Counted from the stretch's first letter, positions 33,150-43,009 are shown. The stretch: 55,643 bases of DNA from Peptoniphilaceae bacterium (GCA_910589545.1 CAJUSY010000005.1:1-55643), one strand, 5' to 3'. Notes: a model not told the origin generated them from the letters alone. Program-made: numbers and translations.

Positions 33150-33711
33150 TTATAATCCTTTCATAATCCTCAACAGTATCTATATCAATTAATTCTCTTT
33201 CAAATTGTGCATTTACATATCTTACATCATCAAGATTATTATTCCTAACTATTGATCCTTTTTCATCATTTTTTAGTGATAATAATTCTTTATAAAATTT
33301 ATTTGAAAATATAACAGGATTCCCAATTCGATCATTGAATTTTAGTTGATAAATTTGATTTTTTTCAAAAGAATTAATCAAGTTTTCAATAGAATTTTCA
33401 GTTAAAAATGGCTGATCACTAACCAAAAAACAAATTCCGTCCAAATCTTTAAAATAATTTACACCTATTTTGATTGATTCGCTCTGACCATATTCATTGT
33501 TAGGATTATTATGAGTTTTAATTCCCCTTTTATTGCAATATTCTATAATTGTATCATTATTTGTAATTACTACTTTATCACAAAAATTCGATTTACAAAC
33601 CAAATCAATAACATATTCAAAAATAAATTTATCATTATATCGTAGCATTAGTTTATCCTTTTTCATTCTACTAGACAAACCACTTGCCATTATTACTGCT
33701 CCTATTTTCAA
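33127..33711 (-). CDS. mocA: MocA/MobA-like molybdopterin nucleotidyltransferase
   Basis: A 194-residue nucleotidyltransferase with the N-terminal signature AVIMASGLSSRMKKDKL, the acidic LVSDQPFL that binds metal, and GNPVIFS. It is expected to transfer a nucleotide, probably CMP, to molybdopterin for hydroxylase enzymes. TTG at 33711 is used as start, six bases after AGGTG; the GTG farther out is part of that site. A well-formed promoter precedes it, so it opens the mocA-yqeB-xdhC operon. Confidence 0.85.
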   Translation of the reverse strand: MKIGAVIMASGLSSRMKKDKLMLRYNDKFIFEYVIDLVCKSNFCDKVVITNNDTIIEYCNKRGIKTHNNPNNEYGQSESIKIGVNYFKDLDGICFLVSDQPFLTENSIENLINSFEKNQIYQLKFNDRIGNPVIFSNKFYKELLSLKNDEKGSIVRNNNLDDVRYVNAQFERELIDIDTVEDYERIINAQDLFD

Positions 33712-33727
33712 AATTATCACCTAATAT

Positions 33728-33756
33728 ATTATACACTTTTAATTTAGCTCAATCAA
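33728..33756 (-). promoter_or_regulatory. Promoter of the mocA-yqeB-xdhC operon
   Basis: Minus-strand TTGATT (33756-33751) and TATAAT (33733-33728) have a 17-base spacer. The -10 is 16 bases from the TTG start codon, so the leader is very short. Confidence 0.8.
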
Positions 33757-33787
33757 AAAACCTCCTTGTCCTTAACGACAAAGAGGT
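33755..33787 (-). terminator. Terminator of the pcrA-to-folD operon
   Basis: The stem ACCTCCTTGTC (33760-33770) / GACAAAGAGGT (33777-33787) has one mismatch and is followed on the minus strand by a T run. It sits 14 bases beyond the folD stop and overlaps the -35 of the next operon. Confidence 0.8.
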
Positions 33788-33801
33788 CTTGCAGATATAA
33801 A

Positions 33802-34605
33802 TTATTGTCTGTTCAATGCGCCTTCAACCATTTGCAACAATAAAACTCTTGTTGTGATTTTCCCAACGCTGTTTGCCAATACTTTTACATTAACTTCTGG
33901 GTTAACATCGCCTGATAATTTCCCATTTTCATCCAAGCTAACCCCTACATCAACTACATAAGAATCTTCTGTAAAGTATGAATCATCAAACATTTTAGCC
34001 TTACCCACTGCTGTTACTACTAAGTCAGCATTCTTTGTGAATGATTTAATATCTTCAGTTCTTGAATGGCACATAGTAACAGTTTTGTTTTCCTTAATAA
34101 GCATGTTGAATAGTGGTTTTCCTAAAACTAATGATCTGTTAACAATTACTACATTTTTAACGTCAAAGTTATAGTATTTAACAATTTCTACAACAGCTCT
34201 TGCTGTAGCTGGATAGTATGCATCATCTTCTGCTGATAAAACTTTTCCTAAATTAACCATTCCCATTGCATCGATATCTTTTTCAGGTGCAATTATATAT
34301 TGAATTTCTTTTTCAAGCTCTTTATCTTTTAATGGTCTAAACATCAATATACCATCGTGAGTTTCATTTAGTTCTTTGATAGTTTGGATTAACTTTTCGT
34401 TTTCCCCTTCTTCTAAAACTATTTGATCACAAGTTATGTTTAATTTAGCACAGTTATTTTTAACAGCTTTTTCATAAGAAATATCTCCTGCATTTTCGCC
34501 AACTCTAACTGTAGCAACCTTAACTTCTCGACCAAGTTTTTCAACACCATCGATAATTCTCTTACCTAAATCTTCTCTTAGTTCTTTAATGTCTAATACG
34601 TTCAT
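33802..34605 (-). CDS. folD: Methylenetetrahydrofolate dehydrogenase/cyclohydrolase FolD
   Basis: A 267-residue bifunctional enzyme of one-carbon metabolism that interconverts methylene-, methenyl- and formyl-tetrahydrofolate. It shows ISYEKAVKNNCAK with the catalytic Lys, DGILMFRPL, VNRSLVLGKPLFNML and VDVGVSLDENGKLSGDVN. ATG at 34605 follows AAAGG and overlaps the phosphodiesterase stop as ATGA. The frame runs a further 33 codons upstream, but those residues are unlike FolD. It is slightly shorter than the usual 280 residues. It is the last gene of the operon. Confidence 0.92.
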   Translation of the reverse strand: MNVLDIKELREDLGKRIIDGVEKLGREVKVATVRVGENAGDISYEKAVKNNCAKLNITCDQIVLEEGENEKLIQTIKELNETHDGILMFRPLKDKELEKEIQYIIAPEKDIDAMGMVNLGKVLSAEDDAYYPATARAVVEIVKYYNFDVKNVVIVNRSLVLGKPLFNMLIKENKTVTMCHSRTEDIKSFTKNADLVVTAVGKAKMFDDSYFTEDSYVVDVGVSLDENGKLSGDVNPEVNVKVLANSVGKITTRVLLLQMVEGALNRQ

Positions 34606-35066
34606 AAAAGTATCCTTTCTATTTCTTCTTTTTTTGGATCGTAGATTACAAAACCAGACTGTCCATCTCTTGGATAAGTTACAGACCCAGGATTTATAAC
34701 CCAAACTCCATCAATTACTTCATTGAAATACCTGTGAGTATGTCCATATAAGCACATTTCACAATTTAATGATTTGCATTTTTCGACTAATCGTCCAACT
34801 CCTGAAGATACATTGTATTTGTGCCCATGTGTTATGAAAATATTTTTATCAGAAATTCTAATAACCTTATCATATTCCCCACCTGCCACATAAAAATCGT
34901 TATTTCCTTTGATATAAATTACTTCTGTTTTTAGTAAATCTTGAAGTAAAATTGCATCATCGCACACATCTCCTAAGTGGACGATGATGTCAATTTCTTT
35001 GTCAAACAAATAATCATATACTTTTTCAATCTTATTATGTGTATCACTAATTATTGCTACTTTCAT
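34602..35066 (-). CDS. YfcE/MJ0936-family metallophosphoesterase
   Basis: A 154-residue calcineurin-like phosphoesterase with all five metal-binding blocks: SDTH near residue 8, HLGDV, KGNND, THGH and YGHTH. Small enzymes of this type hydrolyse phosphodiesters; the natural substrate is unknown. It lies between rdgB (20-base overlap) and folD (4-base overlap). The rdgB-yfcE pairing is common in Firmicutes. Confidence 0.92.
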   Translation of the reverse strand: MKVAIISDTHNKIEKVYDYLFDKEIDIIVHLGDVCDDAILLQDLLKTEVIYIKGNNDFYVAGGEYDKVIRISDKNIFITHGHKYNVSSGVGRLVEKCKSLNCEMCLYGHTHRYFNEVIDGVWVINPGSVTYPRDGQSGFVIYDPKKEEIERILL

Positions 35067-35649
35067 TTAAACCTTTCAAGATAATTTTGGCGTTCTCAAG
35101 CGCTCTTTTTCTGTGACTTATTTGATTTTTTTCAGAGTCTCGCATTTGTGCAAAACTTTTTTCAAATCCGTCAGGCATGAATATGCTGTCATATCCAAAC
35201 CCGTTGTCACCACATTCTTCGAGTAAAATTTTGCCATCTACTCTACCTTTTGCTTGATGAATTTCACCATTTAAATCTATAATTGTAATTACAGTTTCAA
35301 AATAAGCACATCTATCTTCTTTATCTTTCAAATCTGATAAAAGTTTTTGACGATTTTTGTAATCATCACATTCATCACCGGCAAATCTCGCAGAATATAC
35401 GCCGGGTTTCCCATCCAATGAATTTACAAAAAGTCCAGTATCATCACTCATAACTATATCATCTGTGTAGTTTTTTAGAAATTTAGCTTTTATAAGTGAA
35501 TTTCCTTCTAAAGTCTCTGCATCTTCTATTGCATCTTCATTTATACCCAATTCAGATTTAGAATACACATCGTAATTCAAATCAGAAAGTATTTCTTTTA
35601 TTTCTGATACTTTCCCTTTATTTCCTGTAGATAAATATATTTTTTTCAT
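35047..35649 (-). CDS. rdgB: XTP/dITP diphosphatase RdgB/HAM1
   Basis: A 200-residue house-cleaning pyrophosphatase that removes ITP and XTP. It opens with YLSTGNKGKVSEI, has the metal site SDDTGLFVNSL, the GVYSARFAGD segment and the C-terminal SFAQM...SHRKRAL. The ATG at 35649 shares one base with the gatB stop (TAATG) and follows GAGAAAG. The extra 23 upstream codons belong to the gatB region and are not used. Confidence 0.93.
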   Translation of the reverse strand: MKKIYLSTGNKGKVSEIKEILSDLNYDVYSKSELGINEDAIEDAETLEGNSLIKAKFLKNYTDDIVMSDDTGLFVNSLDGKPGVYSARFAGDECDDYKNRQKLLSDLKDKEDRCAYFETVITIIDLNGEIHQAKGRVDGKILLEECGDNGFGYDSIFMPDGFEKSFAQMRDSEKNQISHRKRALENAKIILKGLNESSNN

Positions 35650-37070
35650 TAGACTTTCTCTTTTATTAACTCGTTGAATTTTTGAGGATTTCCCTTGCCT
35701 TTTGACTTTTTCATACATTGTCCAACTAAGAATCCTATTGCACGATCCTTACCATTTCTTATACTTTCGATTGATTCAGGATTTTCAGCCACAGCTTCAT
35801 CTACTATTTGTTGTAGTAAATTATCGTCATCTACTTGTAGTAATCCTTTTTCTTTTACATAAACTTCTGGATCAAAGTTTTCGTTGAACATTTCTCTCAA
35901 AACTTTTTTCGCAGTTTGATTGTTTATCTTCTTAGCTGAAGAAAGTTTTATCAATTTTGCCAAATTTTCAGCCGACATATTCATTTCTTCAACTTCTATT
36001 TCGTTTTCATTTACTTGACGAAGAACATCACCTAATAACCAGTTTGATGATTGCACAGGATCATTTGAAATTTCTACAACTTTTTCGTAATAATCAGCCA
36101 AATATCCATTTCTCGTAAGAATATCAGCATCGTATTCGTCAATTTTGTAATCATTCATAAATCTTTCTTTGCGCTTTTGTGGAAGTTCAGGCAAATTATT
36201 CTTGATTTCTTCGATATATGATTGTTCAATGAATGTTTTAGGAATGTCTCCTTCAACTGAAAATCTATAATCATTACCTTCTTCTTTGTGTCGCATTAAT
36301 ATTGTAGTTTGAGTATCTTCATCCCATCTTCTGGTTTCCTTTTCTCCAATTTTATTTTCTTCAACTAATTTAATATGTCTTTCTTGTTCGTAAATTAAAG
36401 CTTTAGAAACTGATTTGAATGAGTTTAAGTTTTTAATCTCTGAAATTTTTGTTTTGAAATCAGAATCTTCGTCATAAACATTTATGTTGACATCGCATCT
36501 CAAAGATCCTTCACTCATCTTAACATCTGAGATTTTCAAATATTTAATTCTTTCTCTTAAAGTTTCCAAGAATTCCCTTGCTTCATCTGGAGTGCTCATA
36601 TCAGGTTCACTTACTATTTCTATTAGTGGAACTCCGGCTCTGTTGTAATCCATTAAAGTGTTACCACTTTCATTGTGAATTGATTTCCCAGTATCCTCTT
36701 CTATGTGAATTCTTCTGATTCTAACTTTTTTGTTTTTTGTTGAAGTTTTTAACTCAATATATCCATTTGTACAAAGTGGTTGGTCTTCTTGTGTGATTTG
36801 ATATCCTTTAACTAAATCAGGGTAGAAGTATTTTTTTCTATCCATCTTAAACTCATTAGTTATGTCGCAATCAAATGCAAGTCCTGCCATGATAGCATAT
36901 TTTAAAGCTTCTTTGTTCATGTGAGGAAGTGCTCCAGGATGACCTAAGCAAATTGGGCATACATTAGTGTTTGGAATTTGTCCAAATTCATTCTTACAAC
37001 CACAAAACATTTTTGTTTTAGTTGATAATTCTACGTGAATTTCCAATCCTATAAGTGTTTTTAAGTTCAT
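35649..37070 (-). CDS. gatB: Asp-tRNA(Asn)/Glu-tRNA(Gln) amidotransferase subunit B
   Basis: A 473-residue GatB, the kinase and tRNA-binding subunit of the GatCAB amidotransferase. It begins LIGLEIHVELSTKTKMFCGC, has the zinc-site cysteines (CGC and CPIC), PDLVKGYQITQ, DYNRAGVPLIEIVSEPD and the C-terminal YqeY-like domain. The ATG at 37070 lies one base after the gatA stop with AAAGGAG upstream. With GatA and GatC it makes Gln-tRNA or Asn-tRNA from the mischarged species. Confidence 0.96.
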   Translation of the reverse strand: MNLKTLIGLEIHVELSTKTKMFCGCKNEFGQIPNTNVCPICLGHPGALPHMNKEALKYAIMAGLAFDCDITNEFKMDRKKYFYPDLVKGYQITQEDQPLCTNGYIELKTSTKNKKVRIRRIHIEEDTGKSIHNESGNTLMDYNRAGVPLIEIVSEPDMSTPDEAREFLETLRERIKYLKISDVKMSEGSLRCDVNINVYDEDSDFKTKISEIKNLNSFKSVSKALIYEQERHIKLVEENKIGEKETRRWDEDTQTTILMRHKEEGNDYRFSVEGDIPKTFIEQSYIEEIKNNLPELPQKRKERFMNDYKIDEYDADILTRNGYLADYYEKVVEISNDPVQSSNWLLGDVLRQVNENEIEVEEMNMSAENLAKLIKLSSAKKINNQTAKKVLREMFNENFDPEVYVKEKGLLQVDDDNLLQQIVDEAVAENPESIESIRNGKDRAIGFLVGQCMKKSKGKGNPQKFNELIKEKV

Positions 37071-37071
37071 G

Positions 37072-38463
37072 CTATCTCCTTTCAAATGCTAAAGCTGCAT
37101 TTAATAAATTTTCTTCGTCGTGACTATTTGCAATTAGTTGCAAACTAGTTGATATTCCTGATTTATAAGGAATAGAAATAGCACACAATCCACTCAAGTT
37201 TACAATAACATTGAAAATACCAGAATCATAAACAGCCAATGGGTCATCTTTTCTACTATCCAATTCATAAGGCAAGCTTGTCATAGTAGGTGTTGCGATC
37301 AAATCGTAATCTTCGAAGATATTTTTGAATTCTTGTGAAAGTAAATTTCTCACTTTCAAACCTTGTTTGTAAACTTTTTGGTCGTTGGAGCTTGCAAGAT
37401 AAAAAGTACCCATAGCAATTCTTCTCTTAACTTCTTCTCCAAAGCCTTCACTTCTTACTTTTACGAATAAATCTCTTGTATTTTCGTAATCATCTGTCAA
37501 ATATCCGTATCTAATACCATCAAATCTAGACATATTTGATGAAACTTCGCTTGTTACAATTACATTATACAAAGCATTCGCATATTTTAAATATTCAAAG
37601 TCTATTTCTACTAAATCCGCACCCAAATTTCTTAGAATATCTAATATTTCATTATATTCTTGAATAACTGTTTCATCGTTGCTGTATTTTTTAAGATCAA
37701 CAACGGCAATTTTTTTGCCTTTAAAACTATAATCTTGTTTTTTAATATTTACTTCGGATTGAATTGAAGTCATATCGTTGTCGTCATGACCTGCAATAAC
37801 ATTGTAAGTATCCATTATATCTTCAACAGAATTTGATAATATACCAACTTCATCCAAAGTATTTGCCATAGATTGAACTCCAAATCTTGAGATTGAACCA
37901 TAAGTTGGCATGAATCCTACCACATTACAGCAAGATGCAGGTTGTCTACTGGATCCACCTGTGTCAGTCCCCAAACTTACAACAGACATTTCAGCTTTGA
38001 TACTAGCTGCTGAACCTGATGAAGAACCTCCTGGAATTAAATTCGTATCTACAGGATTTTTTGTAGGTCCAAAATAACTTGTTTCAGATGAAGATCCCAT
38101 AGCAAATTCATCCATATTAACTTTTCCTAAGATAACGCAATCTTGTTCTTTTAATTTTTTGATTACAGTGGCATCGTAAATTGATACATAATCTTCTAAC
38201 ATTTTTGAGCCGCAAGTCATTCGTAAATCTTTTACATTAATATTGTCTTTTACACTTACAGCTATTCCGAACATTTTTCCCAAAGGTTCGTTGCTTTTAG
38301 CTTTTTCTATTAATTTATCAACTTGTTCATCAACAAAAGATTTATCATATGTTATAAAAACATTCAAATCTTTTTTTGATTCAATTAATTTATTCAAATC
38401 ATTGTAGTAATCCCTTAAACTTTCCGGATTTCCTACAAATTTATCTCTTAGATTTTTTATCAT
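37072..38463 (-). CDS. gatA: Asp-tRNA(Asn)/Glu-tRNA(Gln) amidotransferase subunit A
   Basis: A 463-residue amidase-signature protein that releases ammonia from glutamine for GatB. The Ser-cisSer-Lys triad is visible in VSVKDNINV, GGSSSGSAASI and GTDTGGSSRQPASCC. It is slightly shorter than most GatA proteins. The start shares one base with the gatC stop (TAATG). Confidence 0.96.
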   Translation of the reverse strand: MIKNLRDKFVGNPESLRDYYNDLNKLIESKKDLNVFITYDKSFVDEQVDKLIEKAKSNEPLGKMFGIAVSVKDNINVKDLRMTCGSKMLEDYVSIYDATVIKKLKEQDCVILGKVNMDEFAMGSSSETSYFGPTKNPVDTNLIPGGSSSGSAASIKAEMSVVSLGTDTGGSSRQPASCCNVVGFMPTYGSISRFGVQSMANTLDEVGILSNSVEDIMDTYNVIAGHDDNDMTSIQSEVNIKKQDYSFKGKKIAVVDLKKYSNDETVIQEYNEILDILRNLGADLVEIDFEYLKYANALYNVIVTSEVSSNMSRFDGIRYGYLTDDYENTRDLFVKVRSEGFGEEVKRRIAMGTFYLASSNDQKVYKQGLKVRNLLSQEFKNIFEDYDLIATPTMTSLPYELDSRKDDPLAVYDSGIFNVIVNLSGLCAISIPYKSGISTSLQLIANSHDEENLLNAALAFERR

Positions 38464-38744
38464 TATTCCACCACTTTCTTCAATTTAAAATAACCATACT
38501 CACGAGATTTTGCATTTTTCAATGCAACTTCTCTTGGAATTGATTCTTTTGGTGTATCTTCTCTAAGTATGCTGTGATATTGTGGCAAGAATTCCATGTA
38601 ATCCACACCTTCTGTGTCACATTCCATAATCATACTCGCAAAATCCAACACAGTGTTGTATTTTTCATATAAATCATCCACGTTTTCAGTTAACTCAAGG
38701 TTAGCTAAATCATAGATTTTTACTACTTCATCTCGATTAATCAT
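38463..38744 (-). CDS. gatC: Asp-tRNA(Asn)/Glu-tRNA(Gln) amidotransferase subunit C
   Basis: A 93-residue GatC, the short strap that stabilises the GatA-GatB complex. It starts INRDEVVKIYDLANLELT and contains LPQYHSILREDTPKES near the middle, matching the typical D-x(1,2)-LREDxP motif. It is the first of the three gat genes and follows ligA by about 50 bases. Confidence 0.93.
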   Translation of the reverse strand: MINRDEVVKIYDLANLELTENVDDLYEKYNTVLDFASMIMECDTEGVDYMEFLPQYHSILREDTPKESIPREVALKNAKSREYGYFKLKKVVE

Positions 38745-38794
38745 ACTAACTCCTTTTTAATTCATGATTAAATTTTATCATAAATATATTAAAT

Positions 38795-40783
38795 TTATAA
38801 GTTGTCCAAGAATGAATTCAACTCATCTTCTGTCATTAATTTTACACCTAAATCCTTAGCTTTTGTAAGTTTAGACCCTGCTTTTTCCCCATAAACTACA
38901 TAATCTGTATTTTTTGAAACAGAAGATGAAACCTTTGCTCCCAATTTAGATAACTTATCCGTAAGTTCTTTTCTGGAATAATTCACCAAACTTCCTGTTA
39001 ATACAAAAGTTAAATTGTCTAATTTTTTTTCAACATTTTCAGGATTTTTGATTTTAATTCCCTTAGATAATAGTGAATCTATTGATTTTGAAATGGTTTC
39101 ATCGTGGAAAAATTCTACGATTTCATCAGCAATAACATTTCCTATATCTTCTATTTGAATTAATTCATCAAATTTTGCCTGTCTTAAATTTTCGAAAGTT
39201 TTGTATTTTTGTGATAATTCAAAGCTTGTTTTTTCTCCTATTTCAGGAATTCCAAGTGCAAATATAAAATTGGCTAACTCAACATCCTTGCTTTTTTCAA
39301 TTGCATCTATAAGATTTTGACTTTTCTTTTGCTTAAATCCTTCTAATTGCAGTAATTGTTCTTTTCTTACATCATAAATTTGTTCGATAGATGTAATATC
39401 TAATTTTTCAAGCAAAACTTCCAATGTTTTTTCACTAAGTCCATCAATATTCATCGCATTTCTACTTGCAAAATGTACCATTCTCTTGACTAATTGTGGA
39501 GTACAACTCATTGAATTTGGGCAGAAAATGTGAACTCCATCTCTGAATAATTCACTGTGGCAATAAGGACAATTATGGGGAATTTCAATTTCCTCTGTGT
39601 CTTCTTGCTCTGGATTTACAACCCCCATTATTTCCGGAATTACATCGTTTGACCTTCTAATGAAAACTTCTGAGTTTAACCTGACTTGTTTTCTTTCGAT
39701 GTCATCTATGTTATTAAGTGTTGCTCTTTTAACTGTTACATTTCCTATTTCAACAGGTTCCAATAAAGCAGTTGGCGTTACTTTTCCAGTTCTTCCCACA
39801 TTCCATTCAACTTCTTTTACAACTGTTGTGAATCGTTCAGGCTCGAACTTGTATGCTATAGCCCACCTTGGAAATTTGTTTGTGTATCCTAATTTTTCTC
39901 TGGTTTTAAAATCATTTACTTTGATTACAACACCATCTGTAAGAACATCAATTTTATTTCTTAATACGAAAATCTCATCTATATAGTTTGAAATTTCTTC
40001 AAATGATGTAGCATGCTTTTCGTAAGGATACAATTTGAAATAATTGTCACTCAAAAACTTCATCATTTGTTCTTGGTTGTCAATTCCATTTTCTTCCAAA
40101 TAATTTACATTGTAGAAATAAGCATCCAAGTTTCTTTTTCTGGTTACTTGTGGATCTAAGTTTCTAAGAGCTCCTGCTGCTGCATTTCTAGCATTTTTAA
40201 GTTTAGGTTCGTGAGTCTTATTGTATTTTTCTAATGATGAAATAGGCATTAATCCTTCACCTTGAATTTCCATCAATCTCGTATCATTAATTTTTAACGG
40301 AATTGAATTGATAGTTCTGACTTGACTTGTGATAACTTCTCCCGTTGTTCCGTTACCTCTAGTAGTTGCCATTACTAAATATCCATTATCATAAGTCAAA
40401 TTAACAGTTAAACCATCAAATTTTAGTTCTACATAAAATTCTACTTTTGGTAACTTATTTACGTGATTTTTATTGTAATTTTCTACAAATTCTATGGTTT
40501 TATTTGCCCAGTTTTTTACTTCTTCCTTGCTTTGCGCTTTTCCCAAACTGTACAAATTGCTCAAATGGTCGTGTTTTTCAAATCCAGATAAAACTTCTCC
40601 ACCAACTCTATTTGTAGGTGAATTGGGAAGAACTAATCCTGTCTCTTTTTCTAGATTTACAAGCTCATCGTATAATACATCATACTCTGAATCCTCAATC
40701 AACGGATCGTCTAAAGTATAATAATGAAAAGCGTATTTGTTAAGTAAATCTACTAAATATTTTATCCTGTCTTGTTTTTCCAT
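38795..40783 (-). CDS. ligA: NAD-dependent DNA ligase
   Basis: A 662-residue LigA: N-terminal Ia domain (YYTLDDPLIEDSEYD), nucleotidyltransferase core with the adenylated Lys121 in ELKFDG, OB fold, four-cysteine zinc finger (CPYC and the FCPNSMSC segment), helix-hairpin-helix domain and a C-terminal BRCT domain (LDNLTFVLTGSLVNYSRKEL). It seals nicks in replication and repair. The start shares one base with the pcrA stop (TAATG). Confidence 0.97.
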   Translation of the reverse strand: MEKQDRIKYLVDLLNKYAFHYYTLDDPLIEDSEYDVLYDELVNLEKETGLVLPNSPTNRVGGEVLSGFEKHDHLSNLYSLGKAQSKEEVKNWANKTIEFVENYNKNHVNKLPKVEFYVELKFDGLTVNLTYDNGYLVMATTRGNGTTGEVITSQVRTINSIPLKINDTRLMEIQGEGLMPISSLEKYNKTHEPKLKNARNAAAGALRNLDPQVTRKRNLDAYFYNVNYLEENGIDNQEQMMKFLSDNYFKLYPYEKHATSFEEISNYIDEIFVLRNKIDVLTDGVVIKVNDFKTREKLGYTNKFPRWAIAYKFEPERFTTVVKEVEWNVGRTGKVTPTALLEPVEIGNVTVKRATLNNIDDIERKQVRLNSEVFIRRSNDVIPEIMGVVNPEQEDTEEIEIPHNCPYCHSELFRDGVHIFCPNSMSCTPQLVKRMVHFASRNAMNIDGLSEKTLEVLLEKLDITSIEQIYDVRKEQLLQLEGFKQKKSQNLIDAIEKSKDVELANFIFALGIPEIGEKTSFELSQKYKTFENLRQAKFDELIQIEDIGNVIADEIVEFFHDETISKSIDSLLSKGIKIKNPENVEKKLDNLTFVLTGSLVNYSRKELTDKLSKLGAKVSSSVSKNTDYVVYGEKAGSKLTKAKDLGVKLMTEDELNSFLDNL

Positions 40784-42957
40784 TATTCAACCCTAGTTAA
40801 TGGTGCAAGTGATGAATTAAGTTTTTTCAATCCTTTTTTGTCAAAATTAATAGTCAATTCATCCCCGCTATCTTTTTCAACAATTCCAACAATAACACCA
40901 GTTCCGAACTTTTTGTGTTTAACTTTGTCTCCAGCTCTATATTTTTCATTATTTTTAGTAGTTTGACTTTGTTTTTTAGTAATTGAAGCTGATGCTTCAG
41001 TTCTATAATCGTCAACTATTTTTGTATTGAACGATTCTCTAAAACTAACCTCTTTATTAGGAGATTCATCTTTGTATTTGTTTTCCATTTCCTCTACAAA
41101 CCTCGATTCAGCCTTTGTTTGAAATTCGTTAAATCTTCTTCTTGATTGTACACTTGTAATGTATAATTTCTTTCTTGCTCTTGTGATTGCAACGTAGCAC
41201 AATCTTCTTTCTTCCTCAACATCTTCATCAACTCTTGAAGGAATTGTCCCTTCTTCTAATCCAGTGAAAAATACAACGTCAAACTCCAATCCTTTTGCCG
41301 CGTGGATTGTCATCATTGATACACCTTTAGTATTGTCATCTGTTTTATCCAAATCAGTCATCAAAGAGGATGTTTCCAAATATTCTCTCAAGTTTTTATC
41401 AGGATTATCTTGAACGAATTGATAAAGTGATGATATATATTCATCAATGTTTTCCAATCTCGTTTTATCATCTCTATTAGTTGACTTTTCAAGATTTGCT
41501 CTGTATCCAGTCTTATCTAAAATATATTCCATAAGTTCTGCTACGTTCAACTCATCTTTTGGAAAACTCTTAATCAAATAATAAAATTCTTGAAGTTTCT
41601 TTGCTGTTGCATTTGAAAAATCTGCTAAATCAGTATCTCTGATATACTGCATCATACTAATTCCTCTTGCTTGAGAATGTTGCAACAACTTATCCATAGT
41701 CGTTTTACCAATTCCTCTTTTAGGTTCATTTATAATTCTATTCAAAGCCATGTTATCATTTAAATTTTCAACAATTCTAAGATAACTTACACAATCTTTG
41801 ATTTCTTTTCTATCGTAGAATTTCAAACCTCCAACAACTCTATTAGGAATCCCTAGTCTATTCAATTTTTCTTCGAAAAGTCTGGATTGGGCATTAGTTC
41901 TGTACAAAACCGCCATCTCTTCGTATGGATTTTCCCTGTATTTTTCTTGCTCAATCCATTGTACAACTTGCTCTGCTTCGTCTAAATCTGAATACATTCT
42001 TTTATATACTGGAATATCTCCTTCATTTTTTGCAGTCCACAAGTTTTTATCTTTTCTAAGTGAATTATTTTTGATTACAGTGTTTGCTAAGTCTAAAATA
42101 GGTTGTGTTGAACGATAATTTTGTTCAAGTAAAATAACTTTTGCCTTCTTAAAATCTTTTTCAAAGTTTTGAATGTTTTGAATGTTAGCTCCTCTCCATC
42201 CATAAATTGATTGGTCAGAATCACCAACACAACAAATATTGTCATTCTTATACACCAAATTTTTTATTAACTTGTATTGTGTATCGTTAGTATCTTGATA
42301 TTCATCGACAAAAACGTACTTAAATCTGTCGGAATATTTTTCTCTCAAATCTGGATTTTCATCAAATAATAAATTTGTCTTAACTATTAAATCATCAAAA
42401 TCCAACGAATTGTATTGTTTTAGTTTGTGCTCATATTTTTGAAATAATTCTATAGTAAAATTACTCAAACTCATATCAAAATCTTCTTTGTCGACATTTT
42501 TTTCGGTAGCACCTGCGTTTTTCAACCTAGAAATCGTGTTAATTTCATTTTTTATTTCAACAGTTTTAGGATCCACTCCCATGTCTTTCAAGCATTCTTT
42601 TACAAGAGATATCTGGTCTGCTCTGTCGTAAACTGTGAAGTTTCTTTCAAAGCCAATTCTTTCTATCTCCACTCTTAAAATCCTAGAACAAATCGCGTGA
42701 AAAGTTCCAATCCACATGCTATCGACATTTTCTTGAAGGATATTTTCGACTCTTTCCTTCATTTCCCTGGCAGCTTTGTTAGTAAAAGTGATTGCTAAAA
42801 TTTCGTATTTTGAACACAACCCTTGCTCCAGGCAATAAGCTATTTTAGTAGTCAAAACTTTTGTTTTACCACTTCCAGCTCCTGCTAAAATCAGCATTGG
42901 CCCGTCAGTGTTTTCAACAGCCTCTCTTTGTCTATCGTTTAAATTATCTAAGTTCAT
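40783..42957 (-). CDS. pcrA: ATP-dependent DNA helicase PcrA/UvrD
   Basis: A 724-residue superfamily 1A helicase: DNLNDRQREAV, Walker A AGAGSGKT, FVDEYQDTND, GDSDQSIYGWRGA, MTIHAAKGLEFD and VAITRARKKLY. A Lys-rich linker leads to a C-terminal Tudor-like domain (AGDKVKHKKFGTGVI), as in PcrA proteins that bind RNA polymerase. Two adjacent ATGs follow AAGGAG; the second gives five-base spacing and is used. It opens the pcrA-ligA-gatCAB-rdgB-yfcE-folD run. Confidence 0.96.
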   Translation of the reverse strand: MNLDNLNDRQREAVENTDGPMLILAGAGSGKTKVLTTKIAYCLEQGLCSKYEILAITFTNKAAREMKERVENILQENVDSMWIGTFHAICSRILRVEIERIGFERNFTVYDRADQISLVKECLKDMGVDPKTVEIKNEINTISRLKNAGATEKNVDKEDFDMSLSNFTIELFQKYEHKLKQYNSLDFDDLIVKTNLLFDENPDLREKYSDRFKYVFVDEYQDTNDTQYKLIKNLVYKNDNICCVGDSDQSIYGWRGANIQNIQNFEKDFKKAKVILLEQNYRSTQPILDLANTVIKNNSLRKDKNLWTAKNEGDIPVYKRMYSDLDEAEQVVQWIEQEKYRENPYEEMAVLYRTNAQSRLFEEKLNRLGIPNRVVGGLKFYDRKEIKDCVSYLRIVENLNDNMALNRIINEPKRGIGKTTMDKLLQHSQARGISMMQYIRDTDLADFSNATAKKLQEFYYLIKSFPKDELNVAELMEYILDKTGYRANLEKSTNRDDKTRLENIDEYISSLYQFVQDNPDKNLREYLETSSLMTDLDKTDDNTKGVSMMTIHAAKGLEFDVVFFTGLEEGTIPSRVDEDVEEERRLCYVAITRARKKLYITSVQSRRRFNEFQTKAESRFVEEMENKYKDESPNKEVSFRESFNTKIVDDYRTEASASITKKQSQTTKNNEKYRAGDKVKHKKFGTGVIVGIVEKDSGDELTINFDKKGLKKLNSSLAPLTRVE

Positions 42958-42971
42958 CATAACTCCTTATG

Positions 42972-43009
42972 TATCAATAAAAAAATAAGTCGCTACAACT
43001 TATTTTTTT
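42972..43009 (-). terminator. Terminator after uppP
   Basis: A perfect 12-bp stem (42979-42990 with 42998-43009) ends on the minus strand in a T run. It separates uppP from pcrA. Confidence 0.8.

Noticed and set aside
33802..34704. A longer FolD starting at 34704
   Set aside because: The extra 33 codons read through the phosphodiesterase gene in another frame and lack a ribosome binding site; ATG at 34605 has AAAGG.
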